Positions 25,864-34,308 of a stretch of 62,013 nucleotides of DNA are shown here, piece after piece. Within the stretch, counting starts at the first letter, position 1. Each line of letters opens with the position of its first letter. The position numbers were made by a program, and so were the translations under genes. The notes beneath the pieces are model-generated. The model saw only the letters and a list, made by a program, of their open reading frames with translations. It did not search any database and was not told where the DNA came from. Origin of the DNA: an uncultured bacterium (GTDB lineage: Bacteria > Desulfobacterota > Binatia > HRBIN30 > CADEER01); assembly GCA_902826395.1 (NCBI GenBank), contig CADEER010000005.1:1-62013 (forward strand), read 5' to 3'.

Positions 25864-27627
25864 ATGGCAGTCTACGGAGTTCACGTTAAGTCGAACGGGC
25901 GCAAGCCGGCGGCCAGTAACGGCCGCCCCGGCCACGCTCCGGTTTTCGGCGAGCCGGCCGGCGCAGCCGGTGCCACGCACGGCAACGGTTACTCGCTTTC
26001 GTATGACGGTAACGGCAGTGGCCCGGGGTCGCATCACGGCCGTGGCAACGGCTATGGCGGCGGTGGCAACGGCAACGGTTACGGGAATGGCTATGGAAAC
26101 GGATATGGCAACGGTTACGGCGGTGACGGCGGCGGCCGGCCTCCCGGCGGCGGCGATCTCCCACGCAGCACCAGCGCCAAAGAGCAGCTCTACGAAATCC
26201 TACATGTGATCTTCAAGTGGCGCGTTTGGATCGCGCTGCTGTTTCTCGCCGTTGCCCTGCCGGGCATTGTGATGACCGCCAGCCAGGGGCGGCGATACTC
26301 GGCCAAAGCGAAAGTCATGATCGTCAGCGAGCGAGCCGATGCGACGATCCAGCCGACCGACGAAGACAGCCTCGCGACGGTCAAGCTGAACGAATCGATC
26401 GTCAATTCGGAAGTACACGTCCTGCGCAGCTTCGACCTGATGAAGCGCGTGGCGACGCAATTGGAAGTAGCGCGGGCCGGCGGCGACATCGTCGGTATCG
26501 CCAATGCAGCGACCGCTGACTTCGACATCAATCGCCGGGCGCAGCGCATCTCCAGTCGATTGAACGTGACACCGATCCGCAATTCGAACGTGATCGAAGT
26601 GCGTTTCGAGTCGGGCGACGAGAATCAGGCGACGATGATCGTCGACCGAGTTGTCGACGAGTATCTCGCGTATACGGCCGAGGTGCACGGCGAGCGCGGC
26701 GAGTTGGCCCAGTTCTACGCCGACCAGGCGCGCGAAGCGGAGCGCAAGCTGCGGGATGCGGAGCGCGATCTGACGGATTTCGCCTACCGCAACGGCATCG
26801 TGTCGCCTCATGCGGAGCTGGCGGCGACGGTGGACGGTTTCCACAAGATCAAGCAGGAGTTGCGCGTTCGCAACTCTTCGATCGTTGCGGTCGAGGCCAA
26901 GCTGCAGGCGATTCGCGAGCAGTTGGCCGAGCAGCCCTCGGTCATCAAGCGAAGCCAGCAGGTCGAGGTGAGCCCGGTCGTGCGCCAGATGCGCGGTCAT
27001 TTGCTGGAGCGCGAGATCGATCGCGTCACCCTGCTGCGCAAGTACACCGACAACCACCGCTACGTGCGAGACAACGCGGCCGAGATCGCCGAGTTGCAGA
27101 CCCAGCTCGACGAAGCTTCGACGTCGGAACCGACGGAAGTGACGATGGAAGTCTTCACTGCCAACCCCGTTTACGAGGCGCGCCTCACGCAGCTGCTCGA
27201 TCTGGAAGCCAAGCTGCGCGAGGAGCGGGCGCAGAAGCTGTTGCTCGAGGAGGAGATGGACCTCGGGCAGCGGCACATGGTCGGAATGAAGCAGGACGGC
27301 GTCGAGTTCGAGCGTCGAGAGCGTGAGATGGTTCGACTCCGCGAGGCGGCGGAGTTGTATTCGCGGCGCTCGCAAGAGGCGCACATCCAGGACGCGATGG
27401 ACCAGGCTCGCCTGGTCAACGTCCACGTCGTCGAGCGGCCGGGCAAACCGTTGAAGCGCATCGACAGCAAGGGCGCGCCACTGATGCTGGCGTTGATCTC
27501 GGCGCTGGCGGTCAGCCTCGGCGGTGTGTTTGGCCTCGAATACGTCAACCGCACACTTCGGTTCGAGCGTGAGGTCGAGCGCTACCTGGGCGTACCCGTC
27601 CTCGGCACGGTGAAAGAGTCGAACTAG
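25864..27627 (+). CDS. Wzz/Wzc-like chain-length determinant without kinase domain
   Basis: A 587-residue inner-membrane protein. Residues 1-105 are a Gly/Asn/Tyr-rich, presumably disordered cytoplasmic tail with a short repeat. The first membrane helix (about 118-138, WRVWIALLFLAVALPGIVMTA region) leads to a Wzz domain (YSAKAKVMIVSERADATI). A long periplasmic coiled-coil region runs from about 280 to 520, and a second helix (about 539-560) leads to a short tail ending VLGTVKESN. The C-terminal Wzc kinase is absent; a separate kinase-like gene lies at 29796. It would control EPS chain length and connect polymerase and Wza. ATG 25864 follows AGGAAGG. Confidence 0.9.
   Translation: MAVYGVHVKSNGRKPAASNGRPGHAPVFGEPAGAAGATHGNGYSLSYDGNGSGPGSHHGRGNGYGGGGNGNGYGNGYGNGYGNGYGGDGGGRPPGGGDLPRSTSAKEQLYEILHVIFKWRVWIALLFLAVALPGIVMTASQGRRYSAKAKVMIVSERADATIQPTDEDSLATVKLNESIVNSEVHVLRSFDLMKRVATQLEVARAGGDIVGIANAATADFDINRRAQRISSRLNVTPIRNSNVIEVRFESGDENQATMIVDRVVDEYLAYTAEVHGERGELAQFYADQAREAERKLRDAERDLTDFAYRNGIVSPHAELAATVDGFHKIKQELRVRNSSIVAVEAKLQAIREQLAEQPSVIKRSQQVEVSPVVRQMRGHLLEREIDRVTLLRKYTDNHRYVRDNAAEIAELQTQLDEASTSEPTEVTMEVFTANPVYEARLTQLLDLEAKLREERAQKLLLEEEMDLGQRHMVGMKQDGVEFERREREMVRLREAAELYSRRSQEAHIQDAMDQARLVNVHVVERPGKPLKRIDSKGAPLMLALISALAVSLGGVFGLEYVNRTLRFEREVERYLGVPVLGTVKESN
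26071..26118 (+). repeat. Four 12-base repeats encoding GNGY
   Basis: Units at 26071, 26083, 26095 and 26107 each encode Gly-Asn-Gly-Tyr. The first and fourth units are identical (GGCAACGGTTAC), and the middle two differ at several positions. They lie in the tail of the Wzz-like gene. Related GNGSG, GRGNGYGG and GNG stretches flank the array. Confidence 0.8.
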
Positions 27628-27754
27628 GGCACCCCCGCTTCGGGTAGACTTGGTCGGCGACATCGCGACGCGTCGTCGGCGCGGCGCGATCGGTTGCCGA
27701 TGGCGCCTGGTGTTGCGCCACCGCGCCCGAAAACGCCGAGTCGCTCGAGCTTCC

Positions 27755-29641
27755 ATGCTGATGTTTCTGTTCGCTCTCGTCTGCGGCCTGCTGGGCGAAG
27801 GCCTCGAGATTGGGCGCCTGCGATACGCGGGAATCTCGGTGCCGAGCGTCGGGCTTTGCGTGACACTGTTCGTCGTCTACGCCGTCGTTGGCGCCGCGGC
27901 GTGGCTGGTGGCTGGTGCGCTCACCTCTCAGCCGGCACGACGGATGAGATCAGCGGCGGCGTTGTTTGCGATCTTCATCGTCGTTCCGTGGGCGAACTTT
28001 GCCATATTGCCCGGGGCTGGCAGCTGGATGTCGATCGCCGGTAGCGTGGGCTTTGCACTCGGGGCGGCGGTAATCGGCTGGTGGGCGGCGCGTCTGCCTC
28101 GGACTGTGGCCGTTTTGGTGTTGGCGCTGTCCGTTATAGCTCACGCACCGGGCGCCGGGCGGGGCGAGGGCGCTGGCGAGGCCGCGAACACAGCGCGCGG
28201 CAAGCCGAACCTGGTGCTCATCCTCGTCGATACACTGCGCGCCGATCACCTCGGAACATACGGGTACGAACGTCCGACCAGCCCTCGCATCGATGCTCTC
28301 GCGAACGAAGGGATCCGGTTCGAGCGCGCCATCTCGCAAGCGGCCTGGACCAAGCCGTCCGTCGCGTCGTTGTTCACGGGCCGCTTCGTGCACGAGCACG
28401 GCGTCATCCGCAATCTCGATGCGCTGGGTGACGAACTGCCGACTTTGGCGAGTCGGCTCGACGACGCCGGCTATCGCACGGCGGCCTTTTCCGCGAATCC
28501 GTGGATTACTCCCGAGTTTCGCTTCAGCCGCGGCTTCGAAGAGTTCGAAAGCGGCCGAGCCATGGGGCCGCAGCTCACCAACCTCTACCGGACGGTGAGA
28601 CGCGGCGAGGCGTTGCTGAAGCGGGCCGGTGTCCACGTACCGTTGTCGCGCTGGGTGTTTCGCTGGGCGGGTCGGTCGAACTCCGGGAACGCGGAACGCG
28701 ACGAGGCGCAAGCTGGCGCGGTGGTCGAATGGCTGCGCGCCGTACCGCAAGGCGAAGATCAGGCGCCGTTCTTTCTGTACGTGCACATGATCGGACCGCA
28801 CGATCCCTACGATCCGCCGGAGGAGTTCGCCAAGGCCTTCGCGCGCTCACCGGAGAAGGCGCCACGGTTGCCTCCGCCGCGGGTCCAGACCTCGTTCGAT
28901 ACGGCGGAGGCGCTCGAGTCAGAGCGATTGACCCGATTGATCGATCAATACGACGCGGCCATCGCCCACGCCGATGTTCTCGTCGGGCGCATTCTCGACG
29001 AGTTGGCGGCCCGCGGATTGGCCGACAACACGGTGGTCATTCTCACTGCCGATCACGGCGAGGAGTTTTTCGAGCACGGCAATTGGCGGCATGGCAACCA
29101 ACTCTACGACGAGGTCGTGCGGGTGCCGTTGATCATTCGAATGCCGGATGGAGAGCGCGGAATCGTGCGGGAGGACCCGGCAATGCTCGTCGACATCATG
29201 CCCACGGCCCTCGACCTGTTGGGCATCGAGCGCTCCGAGGCCGGACGCGACGCGTCCGGTGAGGATCTGGCTGGACGGGCTCTATTCCCGGCGCCGAGTG
29301 AGGAAGTCCCCGTAACGTTGAGCGAGCATTGGTGGTTCGATGGCGGTGCTTACGTCGCCAGGGCGGTTGGACGAGGACCATTCAAGCTGAAGAGCGCTCG
29401 CCACGACGCGACCGGTCGCAGCAGCGAAGAGCTCTACGACCTGCGAAGTGATCGGTTGGAAAAGCAAAACCTTCTGGAAGCCGGTGAATATGACAGTGAG
29501 GAGCTCGCCCGCCTGCGATCGCTCCTGGCGAGTGCCGGTGAGGACGTCGCGACCGGTGACGCGTCGTTAGATGGGATCGATGCGGCGACGCGGGATCGTC
29601 TGCGCGCTTTGGGGTATCTGGAATCGGGCGAAGGGGAGTGA
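27755..29641 (+). CDS. Membrane sulfatase-like alkaline-phosphatase-superfamily protein
   Basis: About 628 residues from ATG 27755; an in-frame TTG at 27650 would add 35 basic residues. Several N-terminal hydrophobic segments are followed by KPNLVLILVDTLRADHLGTY, whose Asp is a metal ligand. The nucleophile region is AAWTKPSVASLFTGRFVHEHG, again with Thr and no CxPxR. LTADHGEEFFEHGNWRHGN is the second metal site, and YDLRSDRLEKQNLL near the end is typical of the sulfatase C-terminal subdomain. It closely parallels the protein at 20372 and may be a paralogue acting on another position of the glycan. It lies between the Wzz-like gene and its kinase-like partner. Confidence 0.85.
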   Translation: MLMFLFALVCGLLGEGLEIGRLRYAGISVPSVGLCVTLFVVYAVVGAAAWLVAGALTSQPARRMRSAAALFAIFIVVPWANFAILPGAGSWMSIAGSVGFALGAAVIGWWAARLPRTVAVLVLALSVIAHAPGAGRGEGAGEAANTARGKPNLVLILVDTLRADHLGTYGYERPTSPRIDALANEGIRFERAISQAAWTKPSVASLFTGRFVHEHGVIRNLDALGDELPTLASRLDDAGYRTAAFSANPWITPEFRFSRGFEEFESGRAMGPQLTNLYRTVRRGEALLKRAGVHVPLSRWVFRWAGRSNSGNAERDEAQAGAVVEWLRAVPQGEDQAPFFLYVHMIGPHDPYDPPEEFAKAFARSPEKAPRLPPPRVQTSFDTAEALESERLTRLIDQYDAAIAHADVLVGRILDELAARGLADNTVVILTADHGEEFFEHGNWRHGNQLYDEVVRVPLIIRMPDGERGIVREDPAMLVDIMPTALDLLGIERSEAGRDASGEDLAGRALFPAPSEEVPVTLSEHWWFDGGAYVARAVGRGPFKLKSARHDATGRSSEELYDLRSDRLEKQNLLEAGEYDSEELARLRSLLASAGEDVATGDASLDGIDAATRDRLRALGYLESGEGE

Positions 29642-29795
29642 TGTCAGAGGTTGCGAAATATCCTAAACCTGTGATTGTTGGCAGGTAAACGATGCGTTCA
29701 GGTGTAACACTACAGGCATCCCTGGGGGGAAAGCCGCGCGGGGGAAGGCCGTCGCGAGAGCGAGGGAGCGCATCGGTGCGGGCTCTGGGGGACGT

Positions 29796-30521
29796 GTGAG
29801 CAAGATCTACGACGCGCTGAAACGCGCCGAGCGGGAGCGAGAAGTGACTCGCGACCGCGGTAGCGAGCCGAACGGTCGGTCCGCCGCGAGTTACAGTCCG
29901 CCCAACGATAGCGAGGAAGACGACTACCGTCGTCTGCGCGCCAGCCTGCTGTTCACGCCGAGCTACTCGGAGGTGCACACCATCGTCGTGACCGCGACGC
30001 GCCACGGTGAGGGTGCGACGCGAGTTGCAGTGGGACTTGCCAAGGCTCTCGCTTCCGAAGGTGACACGCGTGTGCTGTTGGTCGAGGCCAACATGCGCTC
30101 GCCTTCACTGTCGCGCGTCCTGCCGCTGGCGGATGGTCCGGGGCTCTCGGATTACCTCGCAGGTGAAGCGAGTCCCGAGAGCCTGGTGAAGCGACTCGGC
30201 GACGTGAATCTGTCGATCGTCACGGCAGGGGATCGTCCGGGGATGGTCGACTGCGAAGCAATCGTCACGGCAATCGCGGAGCTGACCCCGAACTTTGATT
30301 TCGTCATCATCGATGCTCCGCCCGTGAATCGGTATGCTGACGTCAGTGTTCTCGGACCAAAGGTCGACGGTGTGATCCTGGTCGTGCAGGCCGACGAAAC
30401 TCCGGTCGCGGACGCCGAGAATGCAAAGCGGGCGCTCGATCGTGTTGGCGCGAGGATTTTCGGAGTCGTCCTCAATCGACAGAAGTCGTACGTGCCGGCG
30501 ACGATCCAGGCACTGCTGTAG
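29796..30521 (+). CDS. BY-kinase-like (CpsD/Wzc C-terminal type) protein lacking the Walker A lysine
   Basis: A 241-residue cytoplasmic protein from GTG 29796, opening MSKIYDALKRAERER as in EPS-associated tyrosine autokinases. The P-loop position reads TATRHGEGATRV (66-77), so the GK[ST] lysine is Ala74. Walker A' reads VLLVEANMRSP, with the two conserved Asp replaced by Glu97 and Asn99. Walker B VIIDAPP is kept. No C-terminal tyrosine cluster is present; the tail has a single Tyr near residue 232. ATP hydrolysis and autophosphorylation are therefore unlikely, and it may act as a pseudokinase partner of the Wzz-like protein at 25864. Confidence 0.85.
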   Translation: MSKIYDALKRAEREREVTRDRGSEPNGRSAASYSPPNDSEEDDYRRLRASLLFTPSYSEVHTIVVTATRHGEGATRVAVGLAKALASEGDTRVLLVEANMRSPSLSRVLPLADGPGLSDYLAGEASPESLVKRLGDVNLSIVTAGDRPGMVDCEAIVTAIAELTPNFDFVIIDAPPVNRYADVSVLGPKVDGVILVVQADETPVADAENAKRALDRVGARIFGVVLNRQKSYVPATIQALL

Positions 30522-30674
30522 GCTGTGTGGAGCTGGGCGTGATTTCGCCGCGGAGGTGCTCAGCAGGGCACTTCAGACCGGAAAGGAATCATACGCGACC
30601 CGTGCGGCTCACTTCGTCCGGGGGCTGCAACGCATCTCCGCAGATCCATGGCCCGGGTGGATTAGAGAAGGCCC

Positions 30675-32174
30675 ATGGCTAACTCCGTATTGCGCGACCG
30701 CGATGCCGAATTCGGCCTCGGCGGGATGATCGCATCGCTGGCGGCGATCGTCTTTGCGATCGTGGCGTCGTTCACGCTCGGTCCGGATGGGATGGTGAGC
30801 GCCATCATCGCCAGCCTCGCAATTCTGGTCGTTGGCTCGCGGCCCCATTGGGGCGTGGCGATCATCATGACATTCCTCATGGTGCAGTACGGATCGCGGC
30901 GCTACGAGCGCGGCGGTTTCGCGTACTACGTGGAGAATCTGATTCCTGCCGGCTCCGGGCTGTTGACCGTCAACAACGTCCTCGGGATCTTTCTGCTGCT
31001 GGTGCTCGTCTATCGGGTCTATCGGGACGGGGACTGGGGGTTTCTCTACAACCGGCAACTCCAACTCGTCCTGCTGATCACCCTGGCGCTGGTGGTGTCG
31101 GGTGCGTGGAACGCCGTCGACTATGGAGAGCAGGCGGAGTTGGGCTTGCGAACTCGCGCGCAGGACCCGGCGCGCCTGATGTTCTCGCGCGCATTGTTCC
31201 TGTTGCTCTTCGTATCGTTCATTCGCCGGCCGAATGAGATTCGCCTGATTGCCGGGATCTTCGTGATCCTGGCGGTGGTGTCCGCATGGAGCGGCGCGAG
31301 CGCAGCGATCGCCGGCGCGGGTCGATCCGAAGTCGGCGACTATCGCGGTGGTGGCGTCGATGTGCTCCTCGAAGCGGCGCAGAATCCCAATCGGCTGGCG
31401 ATGTTTGCTACGCTCGGGCTCATCTTCGTTTGGACTTACCTCGAAGAGAATCCGCTGGTGCGCTACAAAGGCTTGGCGTTCGCCGCGGCGCTTTTGATGA
31501 TCGTCACCGTGTTCTTGGCAGCATCGCGCGGTGGCATCGTCGGTCTGGCAGTTGCGTCGGCTCTCATGTTCGTGCGGCGCCGACAGAAGTCGCGGGGCAT
31601 CGTGTACGCGGTCGCCGGGCTGGTCGTCGCCGGGATGCTGGTCACCCAGCTGGTTCCCGAGAGAAGTCTCGAGCGCATCACGAACCTGCCGGGCGTAACT
31701 GGCGACACGGCCGATCTGGAGGGCAGCGGTTCGATCGAGCGCCGGCAGTACACGTACGGAATCGGTCTCAAGCTCTGGTCTCAGGCGCCGGTTCTGGGTG
31801 TTGGTCTCGGCAATTGGTCCTACATGCGATTCCTGATCGATCCGATCCGTTCGGCGGCGGCACCACACAACGCCTACCTCAAGGCGCTGGCCGAGGGGGG
31901 AATCGTGACGCTGTTGCTCTATCTGGCGCTCTTCTACGTGACGTTGCGACAACTGAACTCGATCGTTGCTCACCCCGGGGCGATGGCCTGGGCGCGCGCG
32001 GATGGGGTCGACTGGCTGGTCCACGCTACCCGCATCGGCCTGGTGACGTTTCTCGTATTCTCGATGTTCGCCGACCTCTTCGATCTGATTTTTTTCTACC
32101 TTTTGATTGGTTTGGCCGCGTCAGTGATCCGACGCTACTTCTCCGGTGAGACGCCTGTCACGGCGACGGCGTAA
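30675..32174 (+). CDS. O-antigen polymerase / ligase family membrane protein
   Basis: A 499-residue polytopic protein with about twelve hydrophobic segments and a large periplasmic loop containing LGVGLGNW and APHNAYLKALAEGG (about residues 375-415). That loop is the signature of the Wzy/WaaL family. The enzyme would polymerise or ligate lipid-linked EPS repeat units at the periplasmic face. ATG 30675 is preceded by AGAAGG. It follows a 153-base gap with no recognised gene and precedes the FemAB-like gene by 15 bases. Polymerase fits better than ligase because of the Wzz-like and Wza-like genes, but the sequence alone cannot decide. Confidence 0.88.
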   Translation: MANSVLRDRDAEFGLGGMIASLAAIVFAIVASFTLGPDGMVSAIIASLAILVVGSRPHWGVAIIMTFLMVQYGSRRYERGGFAYYVENLIPAGSGLLTVNNVLGIFLLLVLVYRVYRDGDWGFLYNRQLQLVLLITLALVVSGAWNAVDYGEQAELGLRTRAQDPARLMFSRALFLLLFVSFIRRPNEIRLIAGIFVILAVVSAWSGASAAIAGAGRSEVGDYRGGGVDVLLEAAQNPNRLAMFATLGLIFVWTYLEENPLVRYKGLAFAAALLMIVTVFLAASRGGIVGLAVASALMFVRRRQKSRGIVYAVAGLVVAGMLVTQLVPERSLERITNLPGVTGDTADLEGSGSIERRQYTYGIGLKLWSQAPVLGVGLGNWSYMRFLIDPIRSAAAPHNAYLKALAEGGIVTLLLYLALFYVTLRQLNSIVAHPGAMAWARADGVDWLVHATRIGLVTFLVFSMFADLFDLIFFYLLIGLAASVIRRYFSGETPVTATA

Positions 32175-32189
32175 TCGCCGTCCGGGTCG

Positions 32190-33092
32190 ATGAAGCCCGA
32201 GCCATTCGCCCGCTTCCTGGAGCGAACCGGGCATCGTGTGATGAGGGCAGGCGGCGTCGATTGGTACGAGGGCGGCCGCGGATTCCTCATCAGCGTCCCG
32301 TCCCATCGAGTCCTGTCGCCGAGCGACGATGCTTTCGACGAGCTATTCGCGGCCGGCGGTGTCTACGGTGTGCGATTCCCGGCGCCGGTCGACGGTGTTG
32401 GCAAGCTCAGTTACCAGATCGTTTGCGACGATCGGGACTTCGGTCTGGAGAAGCTCAGCGGCAATGTCCGCAGCAAGATTCGCCGGGGACTGAAGCGCTG
32501 CGAGGTTCGGCCGGTTTCCTTTGACGAGATCGCCCGCCTTGGCCGCACGGCCGACAGCGACACGATGATCCGGCAGGGGCGGCAGCCCAAGCTCACCGGA
32601 GAAGCGTGGGACCGCTACTGGCAAGCGGCTGCCGAGACCGAAGGGATGGAAGGCTGGGGTGCGTTCGTCGGCGACGATCTCGCCTCTTTCCTGGTCACGG
32701 TCGCGTTCAGCGATGGCCCGGTCGAGTTTCTCCTGGCGCGATCTCGATCCGACACTCTCGGGTCGTACCCGAATAACGCCTTGATCTTCCGGTGTACGGA
32801 AGAGATGTTGAAACGCAGTTCGGATGCAAAGGTGACCTTCGGGCTCGAGTCGTTGGAGCCGGTGGGGCCACTCGATCAGTTCAAGTTCAGCATGGGTTTT
32901 CGAGCCCAGGAGGTTCGTCAGCGGGTGGTCTTCCATCCGCTGTTGCGCCGTGTTCTGGGCTCGTCGCAAGTACGCAAGCTTGTTTACCGATGGGCCGCGC
33001 AGCGCGGTCCGGAGGGGGGATTCTGGCGGAAGGCAACCGGACTGCTCCGGTTTGCAGAGGAGGGCGGCGACCTCGCGTTGCAGCGAAGGTGA
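32190..33092 (+). CDS. FemAB/GNAT-like protein associated with EPS genes
   Basis: A 300-residue soluble protein starting at ATG 32190. The segment GNVRSKIRRGLKRCEVRP followed by a domain with WGAFVGDDLASFLV and EFLLARSRSDTLGSYPNNALI has the look of the FemAB-related GNAT fold seen near exosortase-type EPS loci. FemAB proteins transfer amino acids from aminoacyl-tRNA to peptidoglycan precursors; EPS-associated relatives may acylate amino sugars. Substrate and donor are unknown. The DegT aminotransferase gene follows directly, which fits an amino-sugar acylation step. There is no membrane segment. Confidence 0.7.
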   Translation: MKPEPFARFLERTGHRVMRAGGVDWYEGGRGFLISVPSHRVLSPSDDAFDELFAAGGVYGVRFPAPVDGVGKLSYQIVCDDRDFGLEKLSGNVRSKIRRGLKRCEVRPVSFDEIARLGRTADSDTMIRQGRQPKLTGEAWDRYWQAAAETEGMEGWGAFVGDDLASFLVTVAFSDGPVEFLLARSRSDTLGSYPNNALIFRCTEEMLKRSSDAKVTFGLESLEPVGPLDQFKFSMGFRAQEVRQRVVFHPLLRRVLGSSQVRKLVYRWAAQRGPEGGFWRKATGLLRFAEEGGDLALQRR

Positions 33093-33106
33093 CGCATTTT
33101 TTAGGA

Positions 33107-34291
33107 ATGTCGGAAAAGAGTGAGCAACAGGTCGGCCTCGGGCCGATTCCCTTCTACAAGCCGAGTGTCTCCGAGGAAGAGATCGCCGCGGTGGTCGACA
33201 CGCTGCGATCGGGCTGGTTGACGATGGGCCCGAAGACCCGGCTGTTCGAAGAGAGATTCGCAACCGAGGTCGGTGCCAGCCACGCGATCGCGGTGAGCTC
33301 GGCGACCGCAGGCCTTCATCTCGGACTGGACGCCATGGACTTGCAGCCGGGCGATGAAGTCCTGGTTCCAACTATAACCTTCGCGTCGACTGCCGCGACG
33401 GTCGTCCATGCGGGGGCGATCCCGGTGCTGGTCGATTGCGAGGCCGACACGCTGAACATGGACGTCGACGACGCCGCGAGAAAATGCGGACCGCGAACCA
33501 AGGCGATCGTACCGGTCCATCTGGCTGGCCACCCTTGCGAGATGGATCGGATCGCGGCGTTGGCTGCTGAGCGCGGCCTGCGGGTGATGGAGGATGCCGC
33601 GCACGCCCTGCCGGCTTCCTATCGGGGTCGTTCGGTGGGGTCGATCAGCGAGCTCACCGTGTTCAGCTTCTACGCCACCAAGAATCTCACCACCGGCGAG
33701 GGCGGGATGGTGACCACGGACAATGCCGAGCTGGCGGACCGAATTCGGATGCGCAGATTGCATGGCATGAGTCGCGACGCATGGAAGCGATACCGGTCGG
33801 ACGGGAGCTGGCGGTATGACGTCGCGTACCCCGGGTTCAAGTACAACACGACCGATGTCGCCGCAGCGCTCGGGCTGGTGCAGCTCGACCGTTTGGCGGC
33901 GATGCAAGAGCGGCGTATGGCGATCGCACGCCGCTACATGGCGGCGCTGGCGGATTGCCGGGAGATCGAGCTACCGGCCGTCCGGCCCGAGATCGGTCAC
34001 GCCTGGCATCTCTTCATCGTGCGGATGAACCACGACATGCTGACGATCCATCGCGACGCAGTGATCGAAGCGATGACCGCGGCAGGGGTCGGCACCAGCG
34101 TCCATTTCATTCCACTTCATGTTCACTCTTATTATCGCGATCGATTTGGCTACAATGACGCCCGCTTGCCTGAAGCGAGCCGGCAGTGGGAGAGAATGAT
34201 CTCACTGCCGTTGTTTCCAGCCCTGTCCGATGCCGACGTCGACCGGGTCGCTGCCACACTGGTCGGAATCGTGGAGCGCAACCGCCGCTGA
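33107..34291 (+). CDS. DegT/DnrJ/EryC1 family PLP aminotransferase
   Basis: A 394-residue enzyme that makes amino sugars from nucleotide keto-sugars. Typical motifs are PFYKPSVSEEEIAAVVDTLRSGWLTMGP at the N-terminus (described here in parts), TFASTAATVVHAGA, VMEDAAHALPASY and VFSFYATKNLTTGEGGM, whose Lys should bind PLP. The C-terminus ends SLPLFPALSDADVDRV. ATG 33107 was chosen; the frame is open further upstream but overlaps the previous gene. Together with the FemAB-like protein and the epimerases it implies an amino-sugar in the EPS repeat unit. Confidence 0.93.
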   Translation: MSEKSEQQVGLGPIPFYKPSVSEEEIAAVVDTLRSGWLTMGPKTRLFEERFATEVGASHAIAVSSATAGLHLGLDAMDLQPGDEVLVPTITFASTAATVVHAGAIPVLVDCEADTLNMDVDDAARKCGPRTKAIVPVHLAGHPCEMDRIAALAAERGLRVMEDAAHALPASYRGRSVGSISELTVFSFYATKNLTTGEGGMVTTDNAELADRIRMRRLHGMSRDAWKRYRSDGSWRYDVAYPGFKYNTTDVAAALGLVQLDRLAAMQERRMAIARRYMAALADCREIELPAVRPEIGHAWHLFIVRMNHDMLTIHRDAVIEAMTAAGVGTSVHFIPLHVHSYYRDRFGYNDARLPEASRQWERMISLPLFPALSDADVDRVAATLVGIVERNRR

Positions 34292-34308
34292 TCAGCGACG
34301 CAACGGAC

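Noticed and set aside
30534..30549. TGGGCGT-GATT-TCGCC before the polymerase gene
   Set aside because: Spacing fits, but both elements are poor; GG-N10-GC alone is frequent in GC-rich DNA.
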